Source of the DNA: Plicaturopsis crispa FD-325 SS-3 | Taxonomy: Eukaryota; Basidiomycota; Agaricomycetes; Amylocorticiales; Amylocorticiaceae | Reading direction: 5' to 3' | DNA length: 47,911 nt | NCBI GenBank assembly: GCA_000827205.1 | Contig: KN832565.1 | Span: forward strand, 31,546-79,456 | In this document: positions 33,301 to 43,510 of the stretch, piece by piece | Layout: each line of letters starts with the position of its first letter | Position numbering within the stretch: position 1 is the first letter of the stretch | Notes under the pieces: model-generated | Databases searched by the model: none | What the model saw: the letters and a program-made list of their open reading frames with translations, nothing else | What the model was told of the DNA's origin: nothing | Position numbers and translations under genes: made by a program

Positions 33301-33653
33301 TGACGAAAACGGACGCCACGCATCATGTGCAGGCGCGAAAGGCGGCGGGGGCGGCGCAGTGTGAGGGGCTAGATATGTACCGTGTTCATCGCACGGAAGA
33401 GCTGCGCAGAAACGATCAGCTGTTAGCAAGTGCGTGGAAAGCCCAGACACTTACCATTGAGGTGGCGATGATAGCGGTATTGGAACCTTGGGGCCTCATC
33501 ATCAGAGTCCTTTGAGGAGTCCGATCCTTGTGAAGGCTGACGGTGGATAGCGTTGCGGTGTTGGGTGAGACCCCGGGAAGACTTGAACGAGGCATGGCAT
33601 TCTTGACAGGTATGTGTTTTTGTTCGGGAATTATGCGGCCAAGGCATGGGCAT
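30389..33653 (-). CDS. Plavaka transposase
   Basis: Nine exons (33455-33653, 32887-33401, 32632-32833, 32343-32571, 32160-32292, 31929-32104, 31785-31881, 31125-31710, 30389-31065) encode 937 residues with every junction in frame. An N-terminal C2H2 zinc finger (Cys16, Cys19, His32, His37; CQECHASF) is followed by conserved Plavaka blocks in order: AALDMWAATV, DWAWKQA, GSDKTTCSVATG, CPDGHFRRAIYGLGPYIADY, ILWDDFGI, ADIHELLCSDLLHQVIKGTF, GLRRFPQGRNFTQWTGDD, FCYLVRRNSID, FGSPNGLCSSITESKHI, and C-terminal PGMLGMAIARVRLFFSFTFE with AYFVNKYGDHH. This matches the transposases of the Plavaka lineage of basidiomycete cut-and-paste elements (RNase-H-like DDE fold, usually grouped near CACTA). It acts in the nucleus on the element ends. 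A second ATG at 33647 is an alternative start. Confidence 0.92.
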
Positions 33654-33808
33654 GCAAGAGAACGAGACGATGGTATGATGTGAGCGGCACTGCAAAGCAG
33701 GAAACGTTAGAAAGTGTGGCACCGCAACAAACAAACATATACATTTACCTCCAGCAAGTCGCGACAAGTTTCTCTTTGCCGTCTGCTACCTGTGCTCCTC
33801 TACATCTT
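33654..33808. promoter_or_regulatory. Divergent promoter of the transposon
   Basis: Only 155 bp separate the start codons of the transposase (minus) and AT-hook gene (plus), so both must be driven from this stretch and their leaders are short. No clear TATA box was found. Confidence 0.55.
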
Positions 33809-36539
33809 ATGGCAGCTGCACGCCGCACGTCTTCGCGCATTAACGCTAGGTCCGAGTTGACATCAACATCACAACAGGCCCCGCCGACAGTGGACCCGAC
33901 ACCTGCTAGCACGGTCACGAATCCGTCAAAACAGCGTGGCGGCGCAAAGAAACGCGAGCGCGCACCTAGTGCACCCAAGCAGCCTGCAGATGAGGCCGCG
34001 GACGGAACTAGCCACCCGCCTGCTAAGAGAAACAAGCAGGGAGGGGAACCTTCGGAAGCAGGCACCAAGCGTCCCCGAGGACGTCCTCGCAAGGATGCAG
34101 CTAGGCCACCTAATCATACGGAGGTCGTCATGCAGGGTCTACATTCTCCCCCCAACCAGCCCTTGACTCAGCACAGTCCGAGCGGCAGTACACAGATGGC
34201 TACGACTACATCACCGGTGGAGGACATGCCACCCCCAGCGGCAACTAGCGCAGAGTTACCTCCCACCTCGCCACCAAAGTCGGCGAAGTTTCGAGGAAAG
34301 GAGATACCGTCCAGGTCTCCCCTCCCCGACCGTGTGAAGCGCGTTCGGAACCCTGCCGCGCCCCAGCTGCCGCGTCATAAGCGGACCTCCGCTGAGATGC
34401 GGGAGCTCGAAAGGCAGCAGCAGGAGCTCCAGCAACAAGCGGAGATGCTGAATCAGAAGAAGATGATGATGGCGGCGCAGATGGAATTGGAGAGCGAGCA
34501 GCAGGAGGCTGAGGAGGATGAATCATTGGTTAAACACATATCCGAGGTTCAAGACCACACTGCCAGCACTCACGGTTATGGAAATGTTGCTCCGTTTGAA
34601 CCAGACGACGACTTCACTGCACCAGACGACGATTTCACGGCGCGGACCGACAGAGAGATGGATCCCCATCTCGGCCGGGAGTTTTTGGCGAGGGAAGATG
34701 CGGACATGAGAGATGGGACAGGTGAATTGGTGGGAGACGATGATCCTGACTCGGAGAGCGACAACGACAGAGATGCAACACCTGCGAAGGGGAAAAATAG
34801 CAAAGTAGGTTTTCAGTTATGTCCCGATTTGTTGTGTGAGATACTGACTAACCCTTGAAAATGCAGGCCAAGAAGAAAAAGCCGGTGAAGGGGGAGACAC
34901 GCTCAGCGCTGGATGCCATGAAGGACACGGCTTTGAAGGAGTTGTCGATGAAGACGCCGGCGTCAAAAGGCAAGGCAAGGTCAGTACAATCAACAATCAT
35001 GATAACTCCCACGCTCACTTCCCATTTTGATCTGTTTTCACGTCGCAAGCACTGTTCCCAAACCAAAGGCCACTGCTGCTCGATCGTCAGGTCTCGTACG
35101 CGATTGGAGGAACAGGGTGCATGCAGTAGGATCCGAAGCTAGTTCCAGCAAGACGAAGCCTGCCAAGCCTGCCTCGGACGACGACACGCTGGGACTCGGA
35201 GGTTTAGATGACGACGATGCCAGCGCAGTTCGACCGCAGTTCAGCACTCAGGCAGGTCGCAGTAGGGACCGAAACAATGAGGCATGTTGTTAGATTAGTT
35301 ATTTGCATTATACGGAGCTAACAGCTGCTTTGTAGATGGTAGGTTTTGTATCGGACGGTGAAGAATCCGAATCGTATCAGCCAAAGACGCCCAAAACGCA
35401 GGGTGCCATCGCCACCGCTGGGCGTGTTGCGAGCTCGAAGTCGAAACCATCTACCTCAAAAGCGAAAGCTCCTTCCGACGTGCACACCTCTGGAACAACT
35501 TCACGGACTGTTCCGTCGCATGTGCCTTCCGACTCAAGTTCATCTTCCTTGGTAACGCAACGCTCCCTCTCACGACTTCCCCAGTGGGCTCAGGCCGACT
35601 GGAACGCAATCTTTCTACCCATGCTATATTCGTATCTGGGCAGCTTGGATAACCCGTGGCTTCTGCTAAACGAAGGAGACCGCGACTGTATTCCAGAGCT
35701 TCAAGCGATGGTTAATACCTGCTACCCAGAGATTGCATACCGTGTGCGGTTCAACGATGGCATATATCTCACAGTGAGCTTCCCGGTATTCTTCTCGTAA
35801 CTCCGTGCACGCGCTTACTCGCCGGATCCCAGGCAAAAGACAGAGTTAACGATAAACGGTGCTGGTTCGGTCGGCGCGCAATCGCGATTCTTGAGAAACT
35901 TTTCAAGACAGCCGAATACAACGGGAAGCCTTCCAAGATAGCGGCATATGCCCAGTACGCTACCCGTGGCGACGGTCCTGCAATCTATGGTATTCCCGCT
36001 CCGTTCCACTGCGCCGATCGCAAGTCTCGGGAGTATACGGTACGCTATGAATCAGCCGTTGAGCCTGCCCCATGCCTAAGCTGATTTCTCGCATATAGCT
36101 CCCGCGCGACCTCTTCGAGTCACCGTATATCCTCGAGCTCCTCGCGGGTTACTTAAATTTCATGAAGGCATCCGAGATAGACTACGACGTACCGCGGGGC
36201 GCTCTCGCCCTGGCGGCAACTGCGGTAAGTGGCTTCAATGTATCTGTCGGTGATTCGTCCTAAAGATTGGCAAAGATTGAAAGGGCATTCACAATGTATC
36301 ACACCGGGAAACAGGTCCCTTTGGGCCAATTCTCTCGGGACAAGACTCAAGATCTTGTCAACGACTACATGGTCAGTATCCAGAAGCTGTCCGACCGGCG
36401 TTGGAGCAGCATTCTCGAGAAATGTGGGCAAGCTGTAGGGCCTCCGAAGACAATTGCCCCTGCCCTCCAACACACCCGTCGCAATTTATACGTCCCGCCG
36501 AGCAGTCCCATTGCCGAAGATGAAAACTCAGATCAATAG
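33809..36539 (+). CDS. AT-hook, coiled-coil protein with basidiomycete C-terminal domain; transposon passenger
   Basis: Seven exons (33809-34804, 34867-34979, 35050-35281, 35336-35773, 35833-36039, 36099-36224, 36276-36539) give 791 residues. A basic N-terminus contains an AT-hook, KRPRGRPRK, at residues 87-95. A glutamine-rich coiled coil lies at about 195-240, a small tandem repeat PDDDFTA follows near 270, then acidic patches. From about residue 525 an ordered domain begins: LPQWAQADWNAIFLPML, YRVRFNDGIYLTAKDRV, GRRAIAILEKLF, KIAAYAQYATRGDGPA, RGALALAATAIERAF. I recall this domain in many Agaricomycete hypothetical proteins but cannot give it a sure name. The AT-hook suggests binding to AT-rich DNA. 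Its place inside the element hints at a transposition helper or silencing function. The intron at 35282 has a GC donor. Function unknown. Confidence 0.8.
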
Positions 36540-36861
36540 CTTTTCGGTCACTGCGGTATGTTGTCTGCTCCTACCCTTTTGTTCTCGCACGCATGCTTAA
36601 CTTATGACAGATCATCGCGCGATCTCGAACCCGACTCACCAGCTCATTCACACACGCCGTGACGTCGTCGACTCGCTCGGAGCATTCCACCACCATAACT
36701 ACATTCAGCCCCGCTTACACTCCTTTTAATTCGTGGCTTGCGCAGCCGCCATAATTTGCTTATCTTTCATCGACTCCTTACTTGCACGTCCTGTCGTTCA
36801 TTGAGCCTTCGCCCATAATTTTACTGTACAGCCCGGCTTTGATCTTTAATGAAATCGATGC

Positions 36862-37070
36862 ACTTTCTTGACTTGGACACTTGGAAGCTTGGTGACTTAT
36901 GCGACCTGCGCGACTTACGGGCACTTGCGACTTTCCGAGAGCAAGATTGAGAGGAACTTGACCGAAAACAGACCTAGCTTTCAGCCTTGCGAACTTTTTC
37001 ACTTTTTACCGCTGAAATGACTTGCGCAAGCTTGTGCAAGCTTGCACAAGCTTGCACAAGTGCTATAAGA
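36862..37070. repeat. Right subterminal CTTG repeat cluster
   Basis: Eleven CTTG tetramers in 200 bp, in the opposite sense to the left cluster, ending in a near-perfect array of the unit GCAAGCTTGCACAAGCTT, whose AAGCTT cores are palindromic. It abuts the XPF gene. Confidence 0.55.
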
Positions 37071-37143
37071 AATTTGTAAGATTACTGATGCATATCCTAC
37101 CCCAAGCGAGAAGGACCGTTGTCAGGCTGTGCCCGTGAACGCG

Positions 37144-40100
37144 ATGGATCCTGAAAAGCCTCAAAACTTACTCCCATTCCATGAATCCATAATCTCGCAG
37201 ATATGCGACCCCTCTACCAGCGAGCTCCTTCTTCTTGCGCGTGGTCTTGGTCTGCGGCGCGTCATATGCACCCTCATGAAGATATACGACTCGCCGAAGA
37301 ACCTTGTGCTTCTCGTGAACGCCACGCCCGAGGAGGAGGCAGCAATGGGCGAGGAGCTGGGGATTATGGGGTGTAGGAAACCTGGGCTAAGAATCGTTGG
37401 ATACGAGACTGGCAAAAAGGATAGGCAAGTGTTCCTACACAGTCGCATGGAAAGCCTTTTGACGCGACCGGTGTTTGCAGGCAAGACCTATACCACAAGG
37501 GCGGCCTGATATCTGTTACCTCGCGGATATTAGTAGTCGACATGCTCCAAGCCGACATCCCTATCGACCTCATAACGGGCATCATCGTCTTACACGGTGA
37601 AAAGTATGCACCGATTGTCCCAATTGTACTATTTTAATGTCGCAATAATTGATTACGGCCCTACGAACAGGGTAACGGCGCTTTCTCTGGAAGCTTTCAT
37701 CGTGCGCCTATATCGCGAGAAGAATAAAGATGGCTTTCTCAAGGCCTTTTCGGACCAACCGGAACACATCACTAGCGGAATGTCGCCGCTCAAGAATATC
37801 ATGAAGGAGCTTCAGCTCCGCACCGTCCACATATATCCTAGGCAAGTTTAGTGCACGACCTTTTCGTTCTCGCCGGGCGTTTACGGGTGTCAGCAGATTT
37901 CAGGAAGAAATCAAGCAGTCGCTAGAAAGACGGAGGGCCGATGTGATTGAGCTGTATCAGCCCATGAGTGAATCGATGGAAGCTATACACTATGCCCTGG
38001 TCCAGTGTATCACAACGACCCTCTCAGAGCTTAAACGCTCGAACACAACTGTAAGACTATCCTCTAGTGCTGGGAAAGCTTGCTTACCAGGTTATACAGC
38101 TTGATCTTGACGACTTCAAAGTCGAAAATGTGTACTTCCGCTCATTCGACGCGATTGTCCGGCGACAGTTGGATCCCGTCTGGCATAAAGTAGGCCCAAA
38201 GACCAAACAGCTGGTTAACGATCTTTCTACGCTCCGTCGCCTACTGAAGTAAGCCTGTTCGTTGGCCGCCGTCTCTTTTATCTCACGAACCTCTGCAGTT
38301 ACCTCCTCACTTACGACCCGCTCGCATTCCATGCCTACCTCGAAACTCTCATTGCCGCAAACTCGACGGGTCCCTCGGGCGGCGTCAAGCAGCACCAATC
38401 ACCGTGGCTCCTAACCGACGCGGCCAACGTCATATTTCAGGGTGCAAAGCGCCGCTGCTACATCACAACCGCGAAGCCGCAACCTACGCGTGGGCCTGCC
38501 GACGATGAAGATGCATGGGACGCGCTGGACGATGTACATGGACGCGGTGTGCCTCTACCCAAAGCCAACCCTTACAAGAGAAAGGCGTGGGTCCCTGAAG
38601 GCATGGATCCAGTACTCGAAGAATTGCCGAAATGGTCTCTGGTGACGGAGATACTGAACGAAGTCGAGGGGGAGATCATCCGGCAGGAGTCTCCCGCCTC
38701 CACAGGGCGCGCGGGTGCACAGGTCAGAGGCTCGAACACTGTCCTTGTGATGACGTCGTCAACGCGCACGGCCACCCTGCTCAGTGAGTTCCTGTCGACC
38801 ATGGACACCACCGCGAAACCGGGGTCCCAAGGGCGCAAGATGATGGAACAGAAGCTGCGGCTGTATCTATGGTGGAAGGGCAAACTCAGCGAACGGAAGC
38901 AGGATGGTCGAGCGCCCTTTGGACTCCCGAATAAGGATGGCCAGAGGAACACGCAAGCTGAGATGAGTGAAGCGATGAAGAAGAAGGACCAGGCTACGAG
39001 GGAGCGGAACGCGAGTCGGCGTCGGGTCAGAGGCGGGGCGCCGTCTGCAACTGCATCAGGCAGCCGTGTCAAACCAGAACAAGTCGACTCCGCACTGGGG
39101 GAGGGGGAAATGCGCGACGAGGCGGAGAGCATTGCCGATTTGTGGGCTCATTTGTCTGGTTATATTCTTGCGTAATTGTTCTCATTTACATCTATCTCAG
39201 TCTCGCCACCCAAGGGGAGACCCTGCTAATCGGCGACGAGCAAGTGGTGCTGGACCTTACCTCGGATGACTTCGACCTCGAGTTCGATGCGCACTACGGG
39301 CTGCTGGCTCCAGAGCAGACTGTGCTCGTGCGCGCGTACTCGGACGACACGGACGACCAGATGCTCTGGGAAATCCAACCGCGGTTCATAATCATGTTCG
39401 AGCCGAACCAGGACTTTGTCCGGCGTGTCGAGGCTCGTATCTGCTTTTCCTCATTTTACGCTTTTTTGCTAATGTGGGCTACGCATCGTAGGTCTATCGC
39501 AGTCTAAGCCCTGGGCTCGGTGTGCGGGTGTACTTCATGGTGTACAAGGACAGCTGCGAGGAGCACAAGTACCTCGCAGGTATCCGGCGCGAGAAAGAGT
39601 CATTTGAGCGGCTCATCAAAGAGCGTGGGGTTCGTTGCCTGCTCCTCTGTTTTGCGAAAAACCGTTTTCGCTGACGCGACGGGTCAGAACATGCTTCTGC
39701 CCATTTTCGAAGACCGTACCACCAGCGAGGGCGATGCCATGATCAAAACTATCAGCACGCGCATTGCAGGGGGGCGGAAGGAAATAAGCAAGGAGCCCTC
39801 TCGGGTAAGTTGCCAGCCGGACGAGCCCCAAATCAGTATTCACTTAGTTGTGGTTTGCATAGGTGATCGTCGACATGCGAGAATTCCGCTCGACCCTGCC
39901 GTCGCTTCTGCACGCCGCGAAGCTACTCGTGATTCCTGCGACGCTCACGGTCGGCGATTATATTCTGACCCCAGATATATGCGTCGAGCGCAAGAGCATA
40001 CCGGATCTAGTGTCGAGTTTCAATAGCGGTCGCTTGTGAGCCACTCGGTGAATTATCGGTTACTACGATTGACGTTGCTGCTTCTTGCAGGTACACACAA

Positions 40101-40697
40101 TGCGAGCTGATGTCTGTACACTACAAGCAGCCAATCCTTCTGATTGAATTCGAGGAATACAAGTCCTTCTCTTTCGAGGTAACGGATCCATTGATCTTTT
40201 CAAAAAGCCTTTCTGATTTCTTTGACTAGACGGTAGCCGACGTCAAATCGTTCGCGAAGACAAGCAAGTTTCCGCCGAAAAAGCAGTCGGGTCCATCGGA
40301 AAAAGACAGTGGCCCGTCCTCATCCTCGATACAGTCCAAGCTCGTCTTGCTGACACTGACTTTCCCCCGCGTCCGCATCATCTGGTCGTCCTCGCCGTAC
40401 GCCACCGCCGAAATCTTCAACGATCTAAAGTCGAACATGCCAGAGCCCGACCCCGCACACGCGATCGCCGTCGGTGCGGAGGCCGACCCTGACGCAGGGG
40501 CAGGCATAAACGCTGCCGCCGAAGAGCTCTTGCGCGCGCTGCCCGGCATAACGGCGAAGAATGTGAAATACGTGATGAGCAAGGTGGGCAGCGTCCGGCA
40601 GTTCTGTGAGATGAGCCGTGCGCAGGTGCAGGACATACTGGGAGTTGAGCCTGGCAAGGAGTGTTGGGAGTTCATGCACCGCGGCGACAGGAAATAG
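37144..40697 (+). CDS. RAD1: DNA repair endonuclease XPF/Rad1
   Basis: Twelve exons (37144-37424, 37481-37603, 37671-37841, 37897-38050, 38100-38248, 38299-39141, 39201-39432, 39492-39629, 39688-39804, 39863-40035, 40091-40178, 40230-40697) encode 978 residues, the family's usual size. The inactive helicase-like part carries [34 protein letters not shown] and [26 protein letters not shown] and [13 protein letters not shown] follow. The ERCC4 nuclease motif is complete: GD (767-768), ERK (778-780) and Asp784. A double helix-hairpin-helix domain lies at about 920-975 ([17 protein letters not shown]). With Rad10/ERCC1 it makes the 5' incision in nucleotide-excision repair and acts in single-strand annealing. 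Introns after exons 1 and 3 use GC donors (AG|GCAAGT). The exon 6 and 7 ends are less certain. A transposon ends just upstream. Confidence 0.95.
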
Positions 40698-41401
40698 CGC
40701 CCCCTCGTGTATCCACGGCTTTTGCGCCGTTTGTGATCTCCCGTTGGGACATTTTGGTTATATAGCGTATTGTATATTGTAATACACAGATTTTGATTCG
40801 TGCCCCATCGTATACCGTCCGCCCTCGCGTTCTCGAGGATTCATGAGGGGGATCCGCGCACAGGACTATGCGGCCACGTCTGTGAGCAGCCTTTCGGTGT
40901 CCCTGATAAGTCTGGTATTTGGAAGTAGAATATCTTGTCTCGTACTGCAGGATACCGGAGTGTAGCGGCGAGACGCTATGAGTAGGTCCTACGTATGACG
41001 TCCTCGCACCAGGATTCGAGGTAAGATCTCTGCGTATGTAGGACCGGTACGGGAGATGGCTTGTACTTCGAGAAGAGGTTGTCGGGGATGCACATCTGCA
41101 GAGGATGTAGCGTAACGTGTCTGGATGGTTTAGCATGAGCGAGGACGTGGTTTGGTATCGGGGCATCCTTTGCCCGTCGATTTCAACAGCGGCGAGCATC
41201 TCGGCTTGCGAAGTGGAGCTATACTTGGTAGGAGTATTGAGGATAAGGTAAAGGTGGGTTTGACCCTCACTTTCCAAGACACTGATTTCCAGGTTTTCGT
41301 GAGCCAGTGACATGCAATATGCAGAGGAACCCGAATACCTAAAAATGCTACAGCAATAGTACAATACACGTTCAATCACTAAAATGTCCCCAACGCTCAC
41401 C
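40698..41401. other. Convergent intergenic region
   Basis: 700 bp between the 3' ends of XPF (plus) and the LENG1-like gene (minus). A long minus-strand frame (40672-41544) runs through it but has no motif and overlaps both genes; I do not call it. T/A-rich stretches at 40750-40790 may contain the XPF polyadenylation site. Confidence 0.45.
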
Positions 41402-42443
41402 TCACCACTGCCGTCGTCTAGGCTCCTCCCCTCGCCGTCGACCTCTATCCTCACTGCCCCACCCACGGTCCCTAGCATCTCTTCTATCCCGCCCGCGGTG
41501 CGCCTCACGCACCTCCTGCCGATTGAACTGGTCCGCATACCCACCGTCGTCGTCCCCGCGTACAGTGCTCGGCGTCGCGCTCCCTTGCATCTCCCGCTTC
41601 TTGCGCGCTATGAGGTCGAGCGCGCGCTGGCGCTCGGATGACTCGCGCGTGAGCCGCGCGCCGACCTCGGGCGGGTGCATGGACGCGGGCGGGGGAGGGC
41701 GGCGGTATCTATCGGATGCGGCTGCGGAAGAGGATGATGAGGGGCGCGAGGCGAGCTGGCGCGTTATGGAAGTGAGGGGGTCGTTGATGTTCTTGAAGGC
41801 AAGATCGCGTTTTCTGTGCATTGGTCTGAGTCAACATTGCACGATGCGTCATAGATGCACGGGCACAAACCGGCGGTCCTCCTCGAGCTCTTTGCGCTCG
41901 CTGTTCTTCTCCGAGTACCAGGGTTTGAGATCCTTCGCAGAGGGCGCGAGAGGGACGCCTTTCTCTGTCTCGACAGGCTCATTCTTCTTTCTCGTCGCAT
42001 TGACGGCAGCTGATATTGCGTTCTGCGAGGATGTATGAGCTTTACAGTACGAGGGACAGCAATGTGAAAACATAATACATGTTCCAAGTCCTCGAAGAGG
42101 TTGATATGACCACCCGTAGTCGGCACGGCGGACGAGGACGAGCTAGGCTGCGCGTCCAACGCCGCCATATCGTCCTTCTCCTTCTCTTTTCCCCATCTTC
42201 TGCCAGAGTCCAACGCGCCCGCACGCTCCCGCAGCCGGTCTATCCTGGCTTCTGAATCCTACATAACGCAACCGTGAGCAAGGACATGGATGGCAGGGCA
42301 AATCGACGCACTGCGAGCATCATGCGGCCCTCCTCCTTCTCCTCCTTGAGTCGTGCCTCCTCCTCATCTTTGCGGACTTTCTCGATGTTGTCCCGTCTGT
42401 ACGGATGGTAGGATTTGTGGTGGGCGATAACGAGCCGGCCCAT
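41402..42443 (-). CDS. LENG1-like protein with Cir_N domain
   Basis: Four exons (42312-42443, 42079-42258, 41871-42022, 41402-41825) encode 295 residues. The first exon encodes a Cir_N-type domain: HHKSYHPYRRDNIEKVRKDE, then EEARLKEEKEEGRMMLADSE. HINLFEDLEH and LKPWYSEKNSERKELEEDRR are further conserved pieces, matching the human LENG1 layout, and the C-terminal third is arginine-rich and low in complexity (GRDRRDARDRG). The family, found across eukaryotes, is basic and nuclear, and related Cir_N proteins associate with the spliceosome (for example CWC25) or with a transcriptional co-repressor. I infer an RNA-processing role; direct evidence in the sequence is limited to the domain. It converges with the XPF gene. 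All introns are GT-AG. Confidence 0.85.
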
Positions 42444-42532
42444 GTTTGGTGGAGAAGGTGGAGGTGGAAAGCAAGCAGTGGCTTTCGGGAGCCTGGTCCG
42501 TCTGGACAACCAAAATAGGAGATTTTTAATTC

Positions 42533-43510
42533 TTGTCAGGCTACTACCCAGACGCCCATGTCCTCCGGTGGCTGCTCTCTGACTGCTCGAATCTTTACTT
42601 CGCACTTGCCACCACGTTGGACGTTGGAGGGTTACAAAATGAAGCCTGAAGACGCTGAGGCGCGAATAAGGGTTCCACGCCGTTCATACAGATCGCTCCC
42701 ACTGGCAGCGTGCATACGCATCAAATCAATGTATCTGCTTGGTATCAAAAAGACTGGACTCGAAAGACTGGATGGCCGCAATACTAAGTATAGTTCTGCA
42801 CTCGGGACTAGCATCCCATCGTGATACTACCATACGGGCCCCCGTGGTCGGTCGCGTTGCCTTGGAGGAGAGTCGGGACGGCGCCTGCGGTGCACAGAGT
42901 ACTATTATTGTCCTGGCCTGGGCGCATCCATACAAACAGTTATAAGGTATTGCCATGGTACAGAGAGCGTGTTATCTCACCTGGACACACTTCCCAGACA
43001 CCGGCATCGGTGATGTGGATCTCCCCTGAGAGTCTCGGATCCATCCGTTATTGGGGAGCGTTCAAGTCAGGTTACTACCCAGGCGCCCATGTCCCGCGGT
43101 GGCTGCTCTCGGGCTGCACTTGCCAGTTGCCACCGGCGTTGAAGCTTGAAGACGTTTAGGCACAAATGAGGGCTTGAAATTTTTCCATACACATTGTTCC
43201 CCCTGGCATAGTGCAGACGCATTAAGCAAATTTATTTGCTTGTTAACATACGGTCGGACGGACGCAATACTATTACAGTAAGTACTGCAATAGAGATTAG
43301 CATCCCAGCGCGATACCACCATACGGGCCCCCGTGGTCGGTCAAGTTGCCTTGGAGCAGAGTCGGGACGTCGCCTGCGGTGCATAGAGTACTGTTATTGT
43401 CCTGGCCTGGATGCACAGTCAATATATGGCCATGATCAACAAAAAACATGCTAGTTCACCTGGGCACACTTCCCAGACGCCAGCATCGGTTATGTGGACC
43501 TCCCCTGATG
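42533..43510. repeat. Tandem duplication of the lipase 3' end
   Basis: Two direct copies, about 42533-43030 and 43063-43510, share the lipase's penultimate-exon end, its last intron, the terminal exon and a few hundred bases of 3' flank. Landmarks present in both are CTACTACCCAG or TTACTACCCAG at the left edge, CATACGGGCCCCCGTGGTCG in the terminal exon, and TCCCCTGA at the right edge. About 30 bp lie between the copies. The copies differ at many flank positions but little in the exon. Confidence 0.85.
42808..43030 (-). other. Second, intact terminal exon of the lipase (alternative exon 7)
   Basis: In the downstream copy the terminal exon (42808-42917) has the same length, 110 nt, as the real exon 7, an acceptor GCGCCCAG and an open frame ending GNATDHGGPYGSITMGC and a TAG. 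Upstream of it lie the last 50 nt of the penultimate exon (GEIHITDAGVWEVCPG) with a good donor at 42981. The rest of the gene is not repeated. It could be a relic or a usable alternative last exon. Confidence 0.7.

Larger units (their letters stand above)
30245..37070. mobile_element. Plavaka-type DNA transposon with two genes, apparently whole
   Basis: The element contains a nine-exon transposase gene (minus, 30389-33653) and a divergently transcribed AT-hook gene (plus, 33809-36539). Outside the genes lie clusters of a CAAG-containing motif at 30281-30346 and of its complement CTTG at 36866-37065, an arrangement like the inverted subterminal repeats of CACTA-type transposons. Exact termini and target-site duplication could not be fixed by eye; limits given are estimates from these clusters. 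Since both genes are free of stops or frameshifts and all introns have usable splice sites, the insertion looks recent and may still be active. Confidence 0.65.

Noticed and set aside
40672-41544. 290-codon minus-strand open frame between XPF and the LENG1-like gene
   Set aside because: It overlaps the 3' ends of both genes in antisense, has no recognisable motif and its composition follows the other strand.
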